From positions 50,620,751-50,684,750 of the forward strand of contig CM075942.1 in assembly GCA_038030265.1 (NCBI GenBank): a DNA stretch of 64,000 bases. Reading direction: 5' to 3'. The translations under genes were made by a program, and so were the position numbers. The number at the start of each line of letters is the position of its first letter. The first letter of the stretch is position 1. This document shows positions 33,770 to 43,679 of the stretch, piece after piece. The notes beneath the pieces were generated by a model that was not told the origin of the DNA, ran no database searches, and saw only the letters and a list, made by a program, of their open reading frames with translations. The stretch comes from Corythucha ciliata (Eukaryota; Arthropoda; Insecta; Hemiptera; Tingidae).

Positions 33770-34786
33770 GCAGATGGAGCGAGCTACAGCCTCTCGGACC
33801 ATTTTTCATTTAATGGTTAAAAGTCTTAAAATCGCCTGTTTTCGACCCAAAATATTTTCGGTGAGCTTTATTTCTTGCCGTCAACATTTGTCCCTCCTTC
33901 ATTTCAAACTTTTCGAGCCCTCACGGGACTCGGTTGAAAATTTTAAAACTACTTTTCTTCGGGCAAGCTGAAACCTTGGCAAGTCGGCTCCTCGTCGTTG
34001 TCCTTACACACCAGTTGAGGGATTACCATGACGCTTGCTTGAAAGTGTTCTGGAAACCAGTGTCGAAGAGTTGAAAGAAGAGCTGTTGGCTGGAGTTTTC
34101 GGTGGCTTGCATAGAAATGATTCACTTTATGTCAGAGAACAACAATTATATAATTCAGTTTGCTGTTAACCATTTAACGGCCATTTAACTCATTTTCAGT
34201 CGATCATCGATGGGATGCGAGTGTGAAGTGGGTGGAGGTACTGGAAAATTTCGTTAAATGAAGCTCAGGAATTTCCAACAGAATCCACTGGAAATTCTTA
34301 AAGCGTCGAGGCGTGGCTTGAGGCGTCGAGCGTGTGAAGATAGCGGGGCACATCCACGAAACGTTAACGTACGCATGAACTTTTAAATTTTCACTCAATC
34401 GATCCCCCTCCCTGGCCCGGCTCCACCTTGCGGGAAAAGCCACTGAATACTTCAGTCAAACGCTCTTCTTTCAACTCTTCGACACCGGTTTGCCGAACAC
34501 TTGCAAGCAAGCATCATGGTGAATCCTTGACTGGTAGTGACAACGTCAAGGAGCCTCCAGGCAGCAGGCAAGGTTCCAGCTTGGCCGAAAAAAAAGTAAT
34601 TTTGAAATTCAACCTAGTTGTAGAGTTGTAGGAGGGGGGACGAAAAGTTGGGAAAGACAAAGGGATGAATGTTGGCGGCAAGAAATGAAGCTCACTGAAC
34701 GTAATTTTTGCCGGAAACCAGCGATTTTAAGACTTTTAACCATTACGGGAAAAATGGTCCGAGAGGCTGTAGCGCGTTCCACATTG
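33770..34786. mobile_element. 1-kb fold-back element
   Basis: Outer arms: CTACAGCCTCTCGGACC at about 33787 is matched by GGTCCGAGAGGCTGTAG at about 34758, and inner arm segments such as CGAAGAGTTGAAAGAAGAGC (34060s) are matched by CTCTTCTTTCAACTCTTCG (34460s). The centre is near 34280. Both arms carry a similar short open frame (33765-33971 + and 34609-34812 -), a by-product of the inversion unless shown otherwise. Confidence 0.8.
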
Positions 34787-35198
34787 GTCGTAGAGAAACA
34801 CTTTGAGTACAAAAGACGTAAGAAATTTAATTTCCTAGCTGCATTGCATGGGATGGTTTTCTCTAAAGCCGATGGTTCCAGGGATATTTAGACAAAAATG
34901 CTGGAAAAACACGGTTTTCGGGCTGTCAAAAGTTGTGCCGAGGGTTTTAGAATTTACATTTTTTTTTTTTTTTTCTCTCAAACACTCCTTACCTATACGT
35001 ACCTACAAGATATACAAAAAAAATGATACTGGACCCGTTACCCGTTTTTTTGGATAATTTGACTGGCAAATTAAATAATTAATTGACTTTAAAAATCTCC
35101 GTACAATCTTAGGAAAAATAGCGTACGATACTGAGGCGTAAAATCGCTTTACGAACTCGGCCGATTATGGGACGAGACGAAGTACACATCGCGGATTG

Positions 35199-35240
<42 letters not shown>
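35199..35240. repeat. (ATT)n microsatellite
   Basis: About 13 uninterrupted ATT/TTA units, ending before AGCATTAAGAG. Confidence 0.95.
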
Positions 35241-35241
<1 letters not shown>

Positions 35242-35384
35242 GCATTAAGAGTAGAGACTATTCGTAAGAGTAAGAGTATTCGTATTATAAGAGACGCGGT
35301 AAACATCGCGCCTCGTTCGTAAAATGATTCTTTACGTCTACACGTAATTCTATCGTATTATACTATTTCAACGAGCGAAACTCG

Positions 35385-35560
35385 TGTTTTTTGGGAGAAC
35401 CAACAGAGCCGCGAAACATTCTTTTAAGGGGCGAAATTCGTTTTTTGAGGGAGTCAACACCTTGATTTTTTCCCCCAAAGATGCAAACCCAGCGAAATTC
35501 GTTTTTGGGATGAGCCAATCTGAGCGAAACCCACGAAGAATAATAAACAATCATTTTGAT
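35385..35560 (+). repeat. R1 degenerate repeat array
   Basis: Clear units: GGGGCGAAATTCGTTTTTTG and CAGCGAAATTCGTTTTTGGG with intervening AGCCAATCTGAGCGAAACCC, in the same orientation as 1-430. It lies just past the 3' end of the GS gene. Confidence 0.6.
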
Positions 35561-35629
35561 GCCAGTTTATTTAGTAAGTAGCACTTAAATAAGGAGTTTA
35601 TGTTTTTTCTTTTTTTTATTTATTGATAT

Positions 35630-35778
35630 TCACTCGTTGAGGCATATTGTGCGTACCAGGGCTTCTGCTACTGCGTAAGGATCACAATTGGAAGCCGGAC
35701 GCCTGTCTTCCAGGTAGCCCTTTTTGGCAGTGGCGACCTGCCGCGGAATGCGGACGCTTGCCGTCCGGTTAGCCACTC
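35630..35778 (-). CDS. GS: GS exon 7 (C-terminus)
   Basis: Acceptor TTTTTTTAG, 149 bp, ending in TGA at 35630-35632. It encodes [39 protein letters not shown] and LVRTICLNE. The Arg residues of NRxASxRIPR and EDRRP bind glutamate and phosphate in known GS. Confidence 0.9.
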
Positions 35779-35841
35779 CTAAAAAACAAAAAACCAAAAT
35801 GAGAGGCGTGAGAAATTTGTTAATTTATTGTAGCTTTTAAC

Positions 35842-35975
35842 CGGAAGAGAACTCGTGAATAGACGCAGTTTCGTGTTGACCAGTTAATCTTCGCTCGTTG
35901 TCCCTCTGTGGGTCGTAGGCTTTTACATGCCTGGTGTGTTGTTTTGACAATTTTTCAACGGCTTGCTCGATATGG
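35842..35975 (-). CDS. GS: GS exon 6
   Basis: Acceptor TGAAACAG, donor TCCG|GTTAAA, 134 bp, phase 2 to phase 1. It encodes [39 protein letters not shown] and HEFSS. The segment between AYDP and NERRL is about two residues shorter than in typical animal GS. Confidence 0.88.
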
Positions 35976-36048
35976 CTGTTTCAATGTGGTTTCACCTTCA
36001 GTTTCATGCTATTTAACGCATTAAAAACTTGTAATAATTATTACTAAC

Positions 36049-36245
36049 GAAATTCCGTTGCCTTCTCGCATCGCAAGAGTTGAGAAGTTGGCATGGGCTC
36101 CAGCGCCACTCCATCCAGGCATTGGCTTAGGATCGAAAGTGACGACAATACCAAAGTCTTCCGCTGTTCTGTGGAGAATAAATCGAGACATCCATAGTTG
36201 GTCACCGATGTGAATGCCTGTGCACGGACCAATTTGAAATTCCCA
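36049..36245 (-). CDS. GS: GS exon 5
   Basis: Acceptor TTTATAG, donor ATTTC|GTTAGT, 197 bp, phase 0 to phase 2. It encodes [56 protein letters not shown] and LAMREGNGI. The usual PGxWNGAG(A/C)H motif has lost one residue here (PGWSGAGAH). Confidence 0.9.
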
Positions 36246-36374
36246 CTATAAAGAAAAATACATTTTCTCAAACCCTTGTGACGTGCTGTCTGATGGTGGT
36301 GTCTTCTTGTACTATAATCATCATTTTTTTAATTTTAAAAACAATTAGTAGGTACAGAACAAACATGAGCTCAC

Positions 36375-36503
36375 CGATGACGGCATATTTTCAGCGTTGG
36401 TCCCAGTGATTTCGATACAAGCGAACAAGCAAGCTCTATAGTGAGCTTCCACCAAATCTCGGGCGACTACTTTGTTGGCACCCACTCCGTAGTAGTAAGG
36501 TCC
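36375..36503 (-). CDS. GS: GS exon 4
   Basis: Acceptor TTTTTCAG, donor TCATCG|GTGAGC, 129 bp, phase 0 to phase 0. It encodes [40 protein letters not shown] and PSS. The Glu of TNAE belongs to the metal site in the family. Confidence 0.92.
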
Positions 36504-36623
36504 CTGAAAAACACAACGGCAAAACACAACAGTGACGCCAGAAAACCGAAACGAGAATTTTGTTGACATTATTCGGTTTTAACGCAGCTTATCTCATTCG
36601 TTTTACTTTGTGTACAAATTTAC

Positions 36624-36769
36624 TTGTGGAGCTGGGAAGCCATTTTTAGGCCAGCCAAACGATCTACCATCCATATCAAGAAGTGTGTACTCTTGTTCAA
36701 TGCCGAACCACGGTTTTTGGGAGCCAGCAGCTTTCATCGCTTCTAGGCAGGAAACTCTGTGATTTGTTT
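36624..36769 (-). CDS. GS: GS exon 3
   Basis: Acceptor AACGCAG, donor CCACAA|GTAAAT, 146 bp, phase 1 to phase 0. It encodes [40 protein letters not shown] and KNGFPAPQ. An alternative acceptor at 36743 would drop TNHRVSCL; the upstream one is chosen because it restores the family sequence. Both metal-binding Glu of GIEQEY are present. Confidence 0.9.
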
Positions 36770-36833
36770 CTGCGTTTTACCGCAATTAAAAATTAATTTG
36801 AGTCTATAGTTCCCAGAATATCTTCAGCGTCAC

Positions 36834-36995
36834 CTAAGGGCTCTCCCTTGTAGTTATAAGTGTCGCACAACACCAGTTTGTTGGGTCCTAATCGAAACGG
36901 GTCTCTGAACATCGACACGGGTGTCAAGTAGCAGTCACTGTTTTGACCCACGGACTGACCGGTTGAACTTCCGTCATAGTTCCATTCTGGTAGTT
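36834..36995 (-). CDS. GS: GS exon 2
   Basis: Acceptor GATTTTAG, donor TTAG|GTGACG, 162 bp, phase 1 to phase 1. It encodes [39 protein letters not shown] and [23 protein letters not shown] and NKLVLCDTY are hallmark GS strings. Confidence 0.92.
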
Positions 36996-37024
36996 CTAAA
37001 ATCGTCTAAACCCTTCAAATTTAC

Positions 37025-37205
37025 CGTTTACAGTAAACGGCTCAAAATTGAAAGTACGCGATTTGCATCTCAAATAACCTTCCCCAGTGCCGTCGATCCA
37101 AACGTACGTCGCCTGAATTTTACCAGAGGGTTACGGTATGGCGAGATACCTGCGTAGGATCTCTTTATTTAAGTAGGCGTTGGGAGAGAATTCGAGCACC
37201 ATGAT
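37025..37205 (-). pseudogene. GS: GS exon 1 with in-frame stop
   Basis: Acceptor GTTTCAG at 37206-37208 (as minus-strand sequence), ATG at 37200-37202, donor AACG|GTAAAT at 37025. It encodes MVLEFSPNAYLNKEILRRYL, then AIP, then TAA at 37131-37133, then [20 protein letters not shown] and [15 protein letters not shown]. The intact sister exon at 60857 reads LPQPDNKIQ at the same place, so a single C-to-T change in a CAA codon explains the stop. The following intron is only 29 bp. Confidence 0.88.
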
Positions 37206-37730
37206 CTGAAACAATGGGAAAGACCCGTTTAGCGTTGGAAGCTGGTGAGATAAACATGAGGTTGGTGGGCGCCTGACTTTGGCACCTAAGAAAGAAATAT
37301 AATGTAGTCAAAAAGCACCAGTTTCACTCAAAAAATAAGTCGGCCTTAGCCTGAAGCAGCTTTGACGTTTCGTTTCTCTCCAGTTCAGCAGGACGATAAT
37401 AATCATCACATCACCCCCCCCCCTCACCATTATATAAGGCACCGCCGCCTCTCGCCACAATATTATTCTTGAATATTGATCGCCTCACATTTAAAATACA
37501 GGAACGAGTCCAAACCTGTTCACGCAATTACCGGTTACTACTGCGTTGCAAGAGCGCCTTACTTGCACTGTCACTTTCGAGAGTGTTGTAATAACGTCAA
37601 TTTTTCCTCTGCAGAATTCCTCGGACGCTAAAAAAAAAAATCTTTCCACGTTCATCCCCCTCGCCCATCAACCAAACGAAGGTGTTCTGTTTCATTCCTG
37701 TCCCCGAAGGTCACTGAGTGTTTCCTTATG

Positions 37731-38125
37731 GGGGAGTTGTACATGTGTTTCCTCGACCCCCCTCCAATCATACCTCGCCTATTCGGCAATACGTAAATTG
37801 TAGCCGTAGTTCTGCAACAATCCTGGATTTTAAGGTCTCATTTTAATATCCAGACAATTCCGCACACACGTTAATCTTGCTTTCCCAAATAAGACGTCTT
37901 AAGAGCTCGAATTTTTAAGGTAAAAGTTAAAGTGAATTTTATAGTTGTTTCAAGGTTGAAATATGAAAAATGAAGATTTATCGGGCGTGCGGAATTAGTA
38001 CCTGGAGATTAAAATGAGGCCTTAAAATCCAGGATTGGTGCAGAACTACGGTGACAATTTACGTAACGCCGAGTTGGCGAGGTACGATTGGAGGGGGGTC
38101 GAGGAAACACATGTACAACTCCCCC
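37731..38125. mobile_element. 395-bp fold-back element
   Basis: The left arm begins GGGGAGTTGTACATGTGTTT and the right arm ends AACACATGTACAACTCCCCC; inner segments (CTGCAACAATCCTGGATTTT versus AAAATCCAGGATTGGTGCAG) also pair. The arms are about 145 bp around a roughly 100-bp centre. It lies about 0.5 kb upstream of the minus-strand GS coding start. Confidence 0.8.
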
Positions 38126-39275
38126 TTATTACCTGTCGTGTTTTTATGGTTTGTTATGTGGCTGGAAACCGTGTCACGTGTACCCCGTGTGCCGGCGTCC
38201 AGCTACAGCTGTGTACATTCCATACTGCTCTTTGATCTCGAATAATAACAACAAAAACACAATTATTCAACCTCTGGACGATAACATTCACGTAGACCTT
38301 AGTTTGTTTGTTCAAGCTTGTTTGGAGCGATGTGTCGGGGAATTTTTCCAAGCGTGAAGTAGGTACACAAAAAACAACACTAAAATATCGTAATGACAAA
38401 ACGCGTCTTAGCGGGTTTTCTGGTGAGTCGAAGGACACTGTGAACTCCTCTCCTGATATGGCGTAGTATGACCACATTATTACGAGCGTTCAAAATTTTT
38501 CGCCTTAAGACTCAAAAAATTCAATTTTGTCAGGTATCAGAAGCCTCGCTGTAATATTTCCGTTACATTTTGTCTTAAAATGACGAGCACAAGCATCGGT
38601 AGTTAAAACACAAGAGATTTACCTTAAGAATGTCGCTAAGAAAACAGAAGAGAGAAAGAAACATAGAGATTTTTAAATGTTCCACCAAATGCAAACGAAT
38701 TTGACTGCTCACTGCTTGAGTAAAATGTAAATGCAAATTGCGCGTTGAGAATCACTGCGAGCAGAGGAGGAAGGCCAACTATGAGGAAGAAGAGTGTGTT
38801 GCACTATTCTTGACTTTGGACTCACAACACTCCCCTATATGACAGAAAAAGGGAAGGGAAAAAAGAGGATGCTTCAGACAGGGGCCGTTTAAGACGCACT
38901 TTAACGACGGGTTGTCACGTTCCAGATTTTCAAGCTTACAATGAAGTTACAAAATAAGCCTTTCTCAGGTTAGTCCTGCCTGTGCAACCCGCAACACTCC
39001 CATGTTGCACGTTAAGGTTCCCCACAAGTCTAGAGGCCTATTAGCATTGATGCAAAGAGGCAGACCAGTAGGATGGTGTGAGATGGAGTCTACAGCCCCC
39101 AAACTTATAGATAAAATTTCGCTCCGGCAGCTGGCGGTCGGAAAGAGTGCACTTTAATTTTGTGTATGGATACCCTAAGCCGTCCCAGAAGTAGTAATGT
39201 TGAGACCATGATTTGTTTCGTTAATGTTTGACCCTCCATCGTACTGTTTGCTGCCGGGGTCGTTGTTTAAGCTGA

Positions 39276-39810
39276 ACTTAATGGGAATCAAAGGCTACTT
39301 CAAAATGAAATCATCGTAAAATAATGCTTCTGGAATCAACTGGTGATTTCTAGTGATTTTGTTACCAGTTCAAGCCATATTACCCCCCCCCCCCAACCAA
39401 GTCGACCGATTTGGCCCAATGCAATACCAAACGAGGTCGTATGACTACTGATTTCCGGGCCAAATCTCGTTCCGATAAATTAATTTCTTCGAGAGTTATC
39501 GTGCTAACAAGACCACACACTTACTTCCACCCCGGGGGCAACACCCCCTCCCCTTCGACTTTTTCAAAAAACTAAAATGGGAATCGAAGGTTACTCTAAC
39601 ATGGAGTATACGAACCGAATATGATGCTTCTAGAATCAACTGGTGATTTATAGTGATTTTTTGACCATTTCAACCCCTATTTTTCCCCCCTCCACCTCAA
39701 CCGATTTGGCCCTAATGCAATACCGACCGGGGTCTTATGACAACTGATTTTTGTGCCAAAGCGCGTTCCGCTAAATTGATTTCTTCGAGAGTTATCGTGC
39801 TAACAAGAAA
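39276..39810 (+). repeat. Two-copy tandem duplication, 296-bp period
   Basis: GAGAGTTATCGTGCTAACAA occurs at 39491 and 39787, and AATCAACTGGTGATTT, GATTTGGCCC and GCAATACC recur in the same order at the same offset. The copies differ at many positions and each holds a C-run. Confidence 0.8.
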
Positions 39811-39839
39811 ACGGCCATAATATGATAAAGAAATATATA

Positions 39840-40522
39840 TACGGGTGGTCGGTTTTGAGTAGCAAAAAAAAAATTGGGTAATAGTACATCAAAAATGGGA
39901 TAAAAAAGTCCTATTCGGATAGTGGCCTATCTCTTTTTGTTTTCGAGTAGTATTTTTTTTTTAGTGATTTTTAGGCGCAACTGTATTTTTCAACGAAAAA
40001 CTGCTATTTCTCAGCTTCTACTTCACTTTTTTTCAAAAGTAATGGCAGTTTCATAATCTACGGAAAATTCTCTATGGGAGGAATGCAAAATCAATATTCT
40101 AAATAGTCAAAAGCGCCTAAAAACGTAACGTTTTCGTTGTGTCAATGCAAAGAAACAAACAATTTGACTTCAAACAACAATTTACTGTGTCGCCAAAAAT
40201 TGCTTCACACGTTGTCAAGCGTCATAAAAACTTCTCCGTTTTCCCAGCTTTCCAACGGTGTACTCGAAAGTGGAATTATCTCCCTCCTTTGACAAAAAAA
40301 TTCGATAAGAAGCGAAAAATTCATACATTTTGGGCTAAAATGTGAATGATAACAGGTGCCAAAATTCATTTGAATTGCTCTCTTTCTTGAGAAATCCAAG
40401 CTCTGGCATAGTAAAAATTAAAATAACATTGCATTTGAAGAATAAACAACTTATTTATCCCATTTTTGGTGTACCTACTATTACCCAATTTTTTTTTGCT
40501 ACTCAAAACCGACCACCCTGTA
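39840..40522. mobile_element. TIR MITE, 683 bp
   Basis: Terminal inverted repeats of about 60 bp: GGGTGGTCGGTTTTGAGTAG at the left and CTACTCAAAACCGACCACCC at the right, followed inward by a T/A run and ATTGGGTAATAGTA versus TACTATTACCCAAT. The ends TACGGG...CCCTGTA flanked by TA resemble Tc1/mariner-type MITEs. About 15 bp of flanking sequence (ATAAAGAAATAT-TAT) is shared on both sides. There is no transposase. Confidence 0.85.
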
Positions 40523-42001
40523 TAAAGAAATATGTATAGATATATATGAATCCTGGAGACCACTGAATTCGTGTTCTAGAGGTTCTAAAACGTGAAAAAA
40601 AACATGACATGACCCACGTTTGCCACCATCACGACGAGACCAACAGTGCATTTTCAGAATGAAATGCACTAAAAATCAAAATTGCCATTGAAAAGTAGGC
40701 GAAGCATTACTATTGGATTTCGGGGCCTTTTATTATGTTAGGGTTCCTGGCTCCATAATGTATTTGGTAAGTCGGATTCAAGCATATTTGCATATTTTAC
40801 TCCTGAATAGTACTCGTTCAAAGAAGCAGTTAGGTGGTATTTTCATATCACTGGGATCAACATAATTTAAATTTATCTGTCGTATAAATGCATATTACAG
40901 GTGTTTTTACAATAAAGGCAAATAGATGCACTTATTTTTGGTTTTTCGTCTTGTCATATTTTTTTTTTTCGTGGAATTTGTCTCGACCAGTCTTCCAGTG
41001 AGGTTCCCCCAAAGTTTTGTGCCCGAAAATAGTAGTTATTATGTCACGAGTCAACGCCGGATCCGTCCGGGGGGGGGGGGTCCTAAGTAGCAAGGGCGTA
41101 GCCAGCCCTTGGTCTAAGGGTGGGCAGAAGATGTCAGATGCACCAAAGACCCCAGCAAGAGAACTGGTAGTGTGTCTAGGCTGATATAGGCACTTTAAAC
41201 CGTCAAATTGTTCCCCAGTATAACTGAAATTTCACAAAAAAGGTCAGAATCCGTCAAAAACTAACATTTCCTATTCTATTTAAGATTTTCAGTCCAAAAA
41301 CTCACTATGTTTTCCCCCAGAAATATTGATACTTGTTGGAAGGGCTTAGCCCTCCAATAACAGGATGTCCGAATTTTCAACTTCTTGTCTGAGAGACGTT
41401 AAAAACTGACATTTTTAAATCCAAAACTGAAGATTTTATTCTGAGAGTAAATATCTTATTCTGAAACAGACAATATCACGCAAAAGCCGAACTGTTACCC
41501 CAAAGTAAAGATGTCGCTACAAAACTGGCGATTTCGCTCCAAAACTTTTACGGTTTCACCTCATAATTGAATATTTTACACCGAAAATGTTTATTTTACC
41601 ATTAAATAGTAGGTAGTTTACTTAAAGACATTTTGGGTAATTAATAAATTTTTTGAGTGAAACATTCTTTTTTTATTTAACTACGCCGAATAGTTTCGGG
41701 GTAATAAAAAAAAGTTTTACTCAAAAAATTAATTAATTACCTAAAGTTATTTAACACTCACGTAATAATAAAAATTTGTCAAAAGACTTCATCAAAAGGC
41801 TTTTTGATTGCTTTGAAGGCGAAAATTGCTTTGAGCCAAAATTGACAGTTTCAGGCCCGAATTAGGTTGTAGTTGTCTAAAACGACCAGTTTTTCGGCCA
41901 ACCCAGACTGTTCTCGGGGCCAGTGAAAAGACAAATGTCAGGAGTTAGGCTACCAGTTCACCTTATCTGTGCACTTTCCAGACCAAAATTGAGAATAAAT
42001 C

Positions 42002-42006
42002 ACTGA
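42002..42006. repeat. Target-site duplication (left)
   Basis: ACTGA directly precedes the LTR element and is repeated at 46166-46170. A 5-bp duplication is typical of Ty3/Gypsy integrases. Confidence 0.92.
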
Positions 42007-42136
42007 TGTAATAAACCCGATTTTACTAAGAAGAGTGTTCTACTTATTTTTCAATTCAAGCGCAAACTAACTTTTTTTTTCATTCTCTTTAAACACACGG
42101 TCATCAAAATAATAATATTTGACTTCATCTCTTACA
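42007..42136 (-). repeat. 3' LTR (130 bp)
   Basis: On the plus strand it runs from TGTAATAAACCCG to ATCTCTTACA; in element orientation it starts TGTAAGAG and ends TTATTACA, i.e. TG...CA ends. It differs from the other LTR by only a few bases. Confidence 0.93.
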
Positions 42137-42147
42137 TCCCCTTTCTT
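42137..42147 (-). other. Polypurine tract
   Basis: On the minus strand AAGAAAGGGGA abuts the 3' LTR exactly, as expected for the plus-strand primer of reverse transcription. Confidence 0.85.
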
Positions 42148-42580
42148 AAGAATCACCATTGCTCCGACAATGGTAAGGAAGAGTGTTTCGAATTGAAGTT
42201 GTCTTTTCATTGTTCTGGTCATCTTCGTAAAATAACGTTTTGGGGTAGTTGTCCTTGAATATGATCCTTTTAAGCACATAGGGGCCCTTGACGTTTGGTT
42301 CCTTTCCTCTATAGCCACATTGAATAAGAATCTTATCTCCCACTTCAAATTTTGGTATGTTTTTAGGACGTCGATTGTCAAAATGTTTCTTCATATTCTT
42401 ATAGTATTGAGCTTCCTTTTTTTTTGGCATTAATTGTTCGGAGATAGAATCTCCTTTTATTCCGAACTTCTCATCAGCAGGAAATACGAACACTATTCCG
42501 TAAGCTTTGAAATAAGGCGAGCGTCCGAGAGCTGATGAGTAGGAGAGCGATTTAAGTGATTCATTGCAGCTTCTAGACAT
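42146..42580 (-). pseudogene. Retroelement integrase C-terminal fragment
   Basis: 144-codon open stretch overlapping the end of the upstream integrase frame by 88 bases in another frame, so a frameshift has split the gene. It carries a basic KNMKKHFDNRRPK stretch and VGDKILIQ, matching the C-terminal integrase domain (GD-x-V/I motif) of Ty3/Gypsy elements. Confidence 0.8.
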
Positions 42581-43536
42581 CTTTTCCAGCCTCCCTTAAA
42601 ATTTGGGTACAAAGCGAGATATTGTTTGATATCTCTCATCTTCCGTTCTGCTAAGCCGTTGCCTTCAGGGTGATAAGGAGCAGACGTAATCCATTGGATT
42701 GATTTTTCAACTGCGAATTGCTTCATTTCCTGCGACGTGAATTGAGGACCGTTGTCGCTTACTATTTTTTTCACCCTGTTGATGAAGGGTAGACATTTTA
42801 AAAAATGTATTACCACTTTAGAACTCTCCTTCATAGCTTTTGTAAAGATCATGCGAGAATACTCGTCGACGACAACTAGAAATGATTGGGGATAACCTTC
42901 CTTTTTTTTAACTTTTTCTCCAAAATCTAAATGAAGGCATTCAAATGGCGTTTCAGACTTGTTTTGGATTATCAATGTATCTGGTTTTGGACGGTATTTG
43001 AATTTTGTTATCTGGCAAACGTGGCAAGACTTGACGTACTGATGAATTTCTTGCTTCATTTTTGGCCAGAAGAAACGCGATATGATTTTGAAATATGTCC
43101 GTAAAAACCCATCGTGACCACCAGAATCAGGATCATCATGGTAAGTTCGTAGAACCTCGTTCTTGTGAAGTGGGTCAATTTTAATTCTTGTGTCGAGCCT
43201 TTGGACTAAGTTACTGACTGGCAACGATTCGGTTTCCTCTCGCTCTAAGCATAGGCGTGATATTGCATCAGCATCTTCGAGCTCTTTTCCACTTCTGTGA
43301 TTAATTTTGATGTTATATGACATGAGGAAAACTTGCCATCTTCCTAGACGTCCTCTCGGTTCTTTTAAATCCAATAAATATGGCAAGGCTTGGTGGTCTG
43401 TATTGACTGTGAGTTCTCGCCCTTCCAAATAAGAACGAAAATATTTTACGGCTTTAATTACTGCCAAAGCTTCTTTGTCGGTCACGGAATAATTCACTTC
43501 TGCTTTAGTGAACGTATGTGAAAAATAACCTATCAC
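42493..43536 (-). pseudogene. Retroelement RNase H and integrase core
   Basis: 347-codon open stretch. The RNase H part shows YSVTDKEALAVIKAVKYFR and VNTDHQALPYL. The integrase zinc-binding part shows the two His (TYHDDPDSGGH) and CHVC. The catalytic core has LHLDF, SDNGPQF and NGLAERK, supplying the D, D and E residues. An in-frame stop separates it from upstream pol sequence at about 43560. Confidence 0.92.
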
Positions 43537-43679
43537 TCTGAGCTGACGAACTTTAGGCTAACGTGCATCTCTTTGATATAACACGGCACCACAACCGAAA
43601 TTTGAGGCATCCGTACACAGTTCAAATGGTAATGTCCAATCAGGAAGTGTGAGAACAGGATTTGAAGAAATCTTGGATA

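Larger units (their letters stand above)
32431..35629. other. Dscam2 3' UTR and Dscam2-GS intergenic region
   Basis: The space between two convergent genes. It contains a 3'-UTR hairpin (32461-32519), AATAAA-type signals near 32807, 33003 and 33147, R1 arrays at 33375-33560 and 35385-35560, a 1-kb fold-back element at 33770-34786, and an ATT microsatellite at 35199-35240. No gene was recognised. Confidence 0.6.
35630..37205 (-). pseudogene. GS: Glutamine synthetase gene, probable pseudogene (gene span)
   Basis: Glutamine synthetase makes glutamine from glutamate, ammonia and ATP. Seven exons on the minus strand sum to 365 codons, close to the usual animal GS length, with signatures in order: [104 protein letters not shown]. 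The catalytic-site strings look intact. Against function: an in-frame TAA in exon 1 (37131-37133) where the sister copy has CAG, a 29-bp intron 1, one extra codon after GTGEG, and a missing codon before W in PMPGW. It is probably a recent pseudogene; a sequencing error at the stop cannot be excluded. Confidence 0.8.
37206..42001. other. Intergenic region upstream of the minus-strand GS gene
   Basis: No gene recognised. It contains a TATATAA at about 37433 (possible GS promoter element, speculative), a 395-bp fold-back at 37731-38125, a 296-bp tandem duplication at 39276-39810, a TIR MITE at 39840-40522 and another degenerate short-repeat stretch (CAAAACTGACGATTTC-like units) at 41390-41990. 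Confidence 0.55.
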
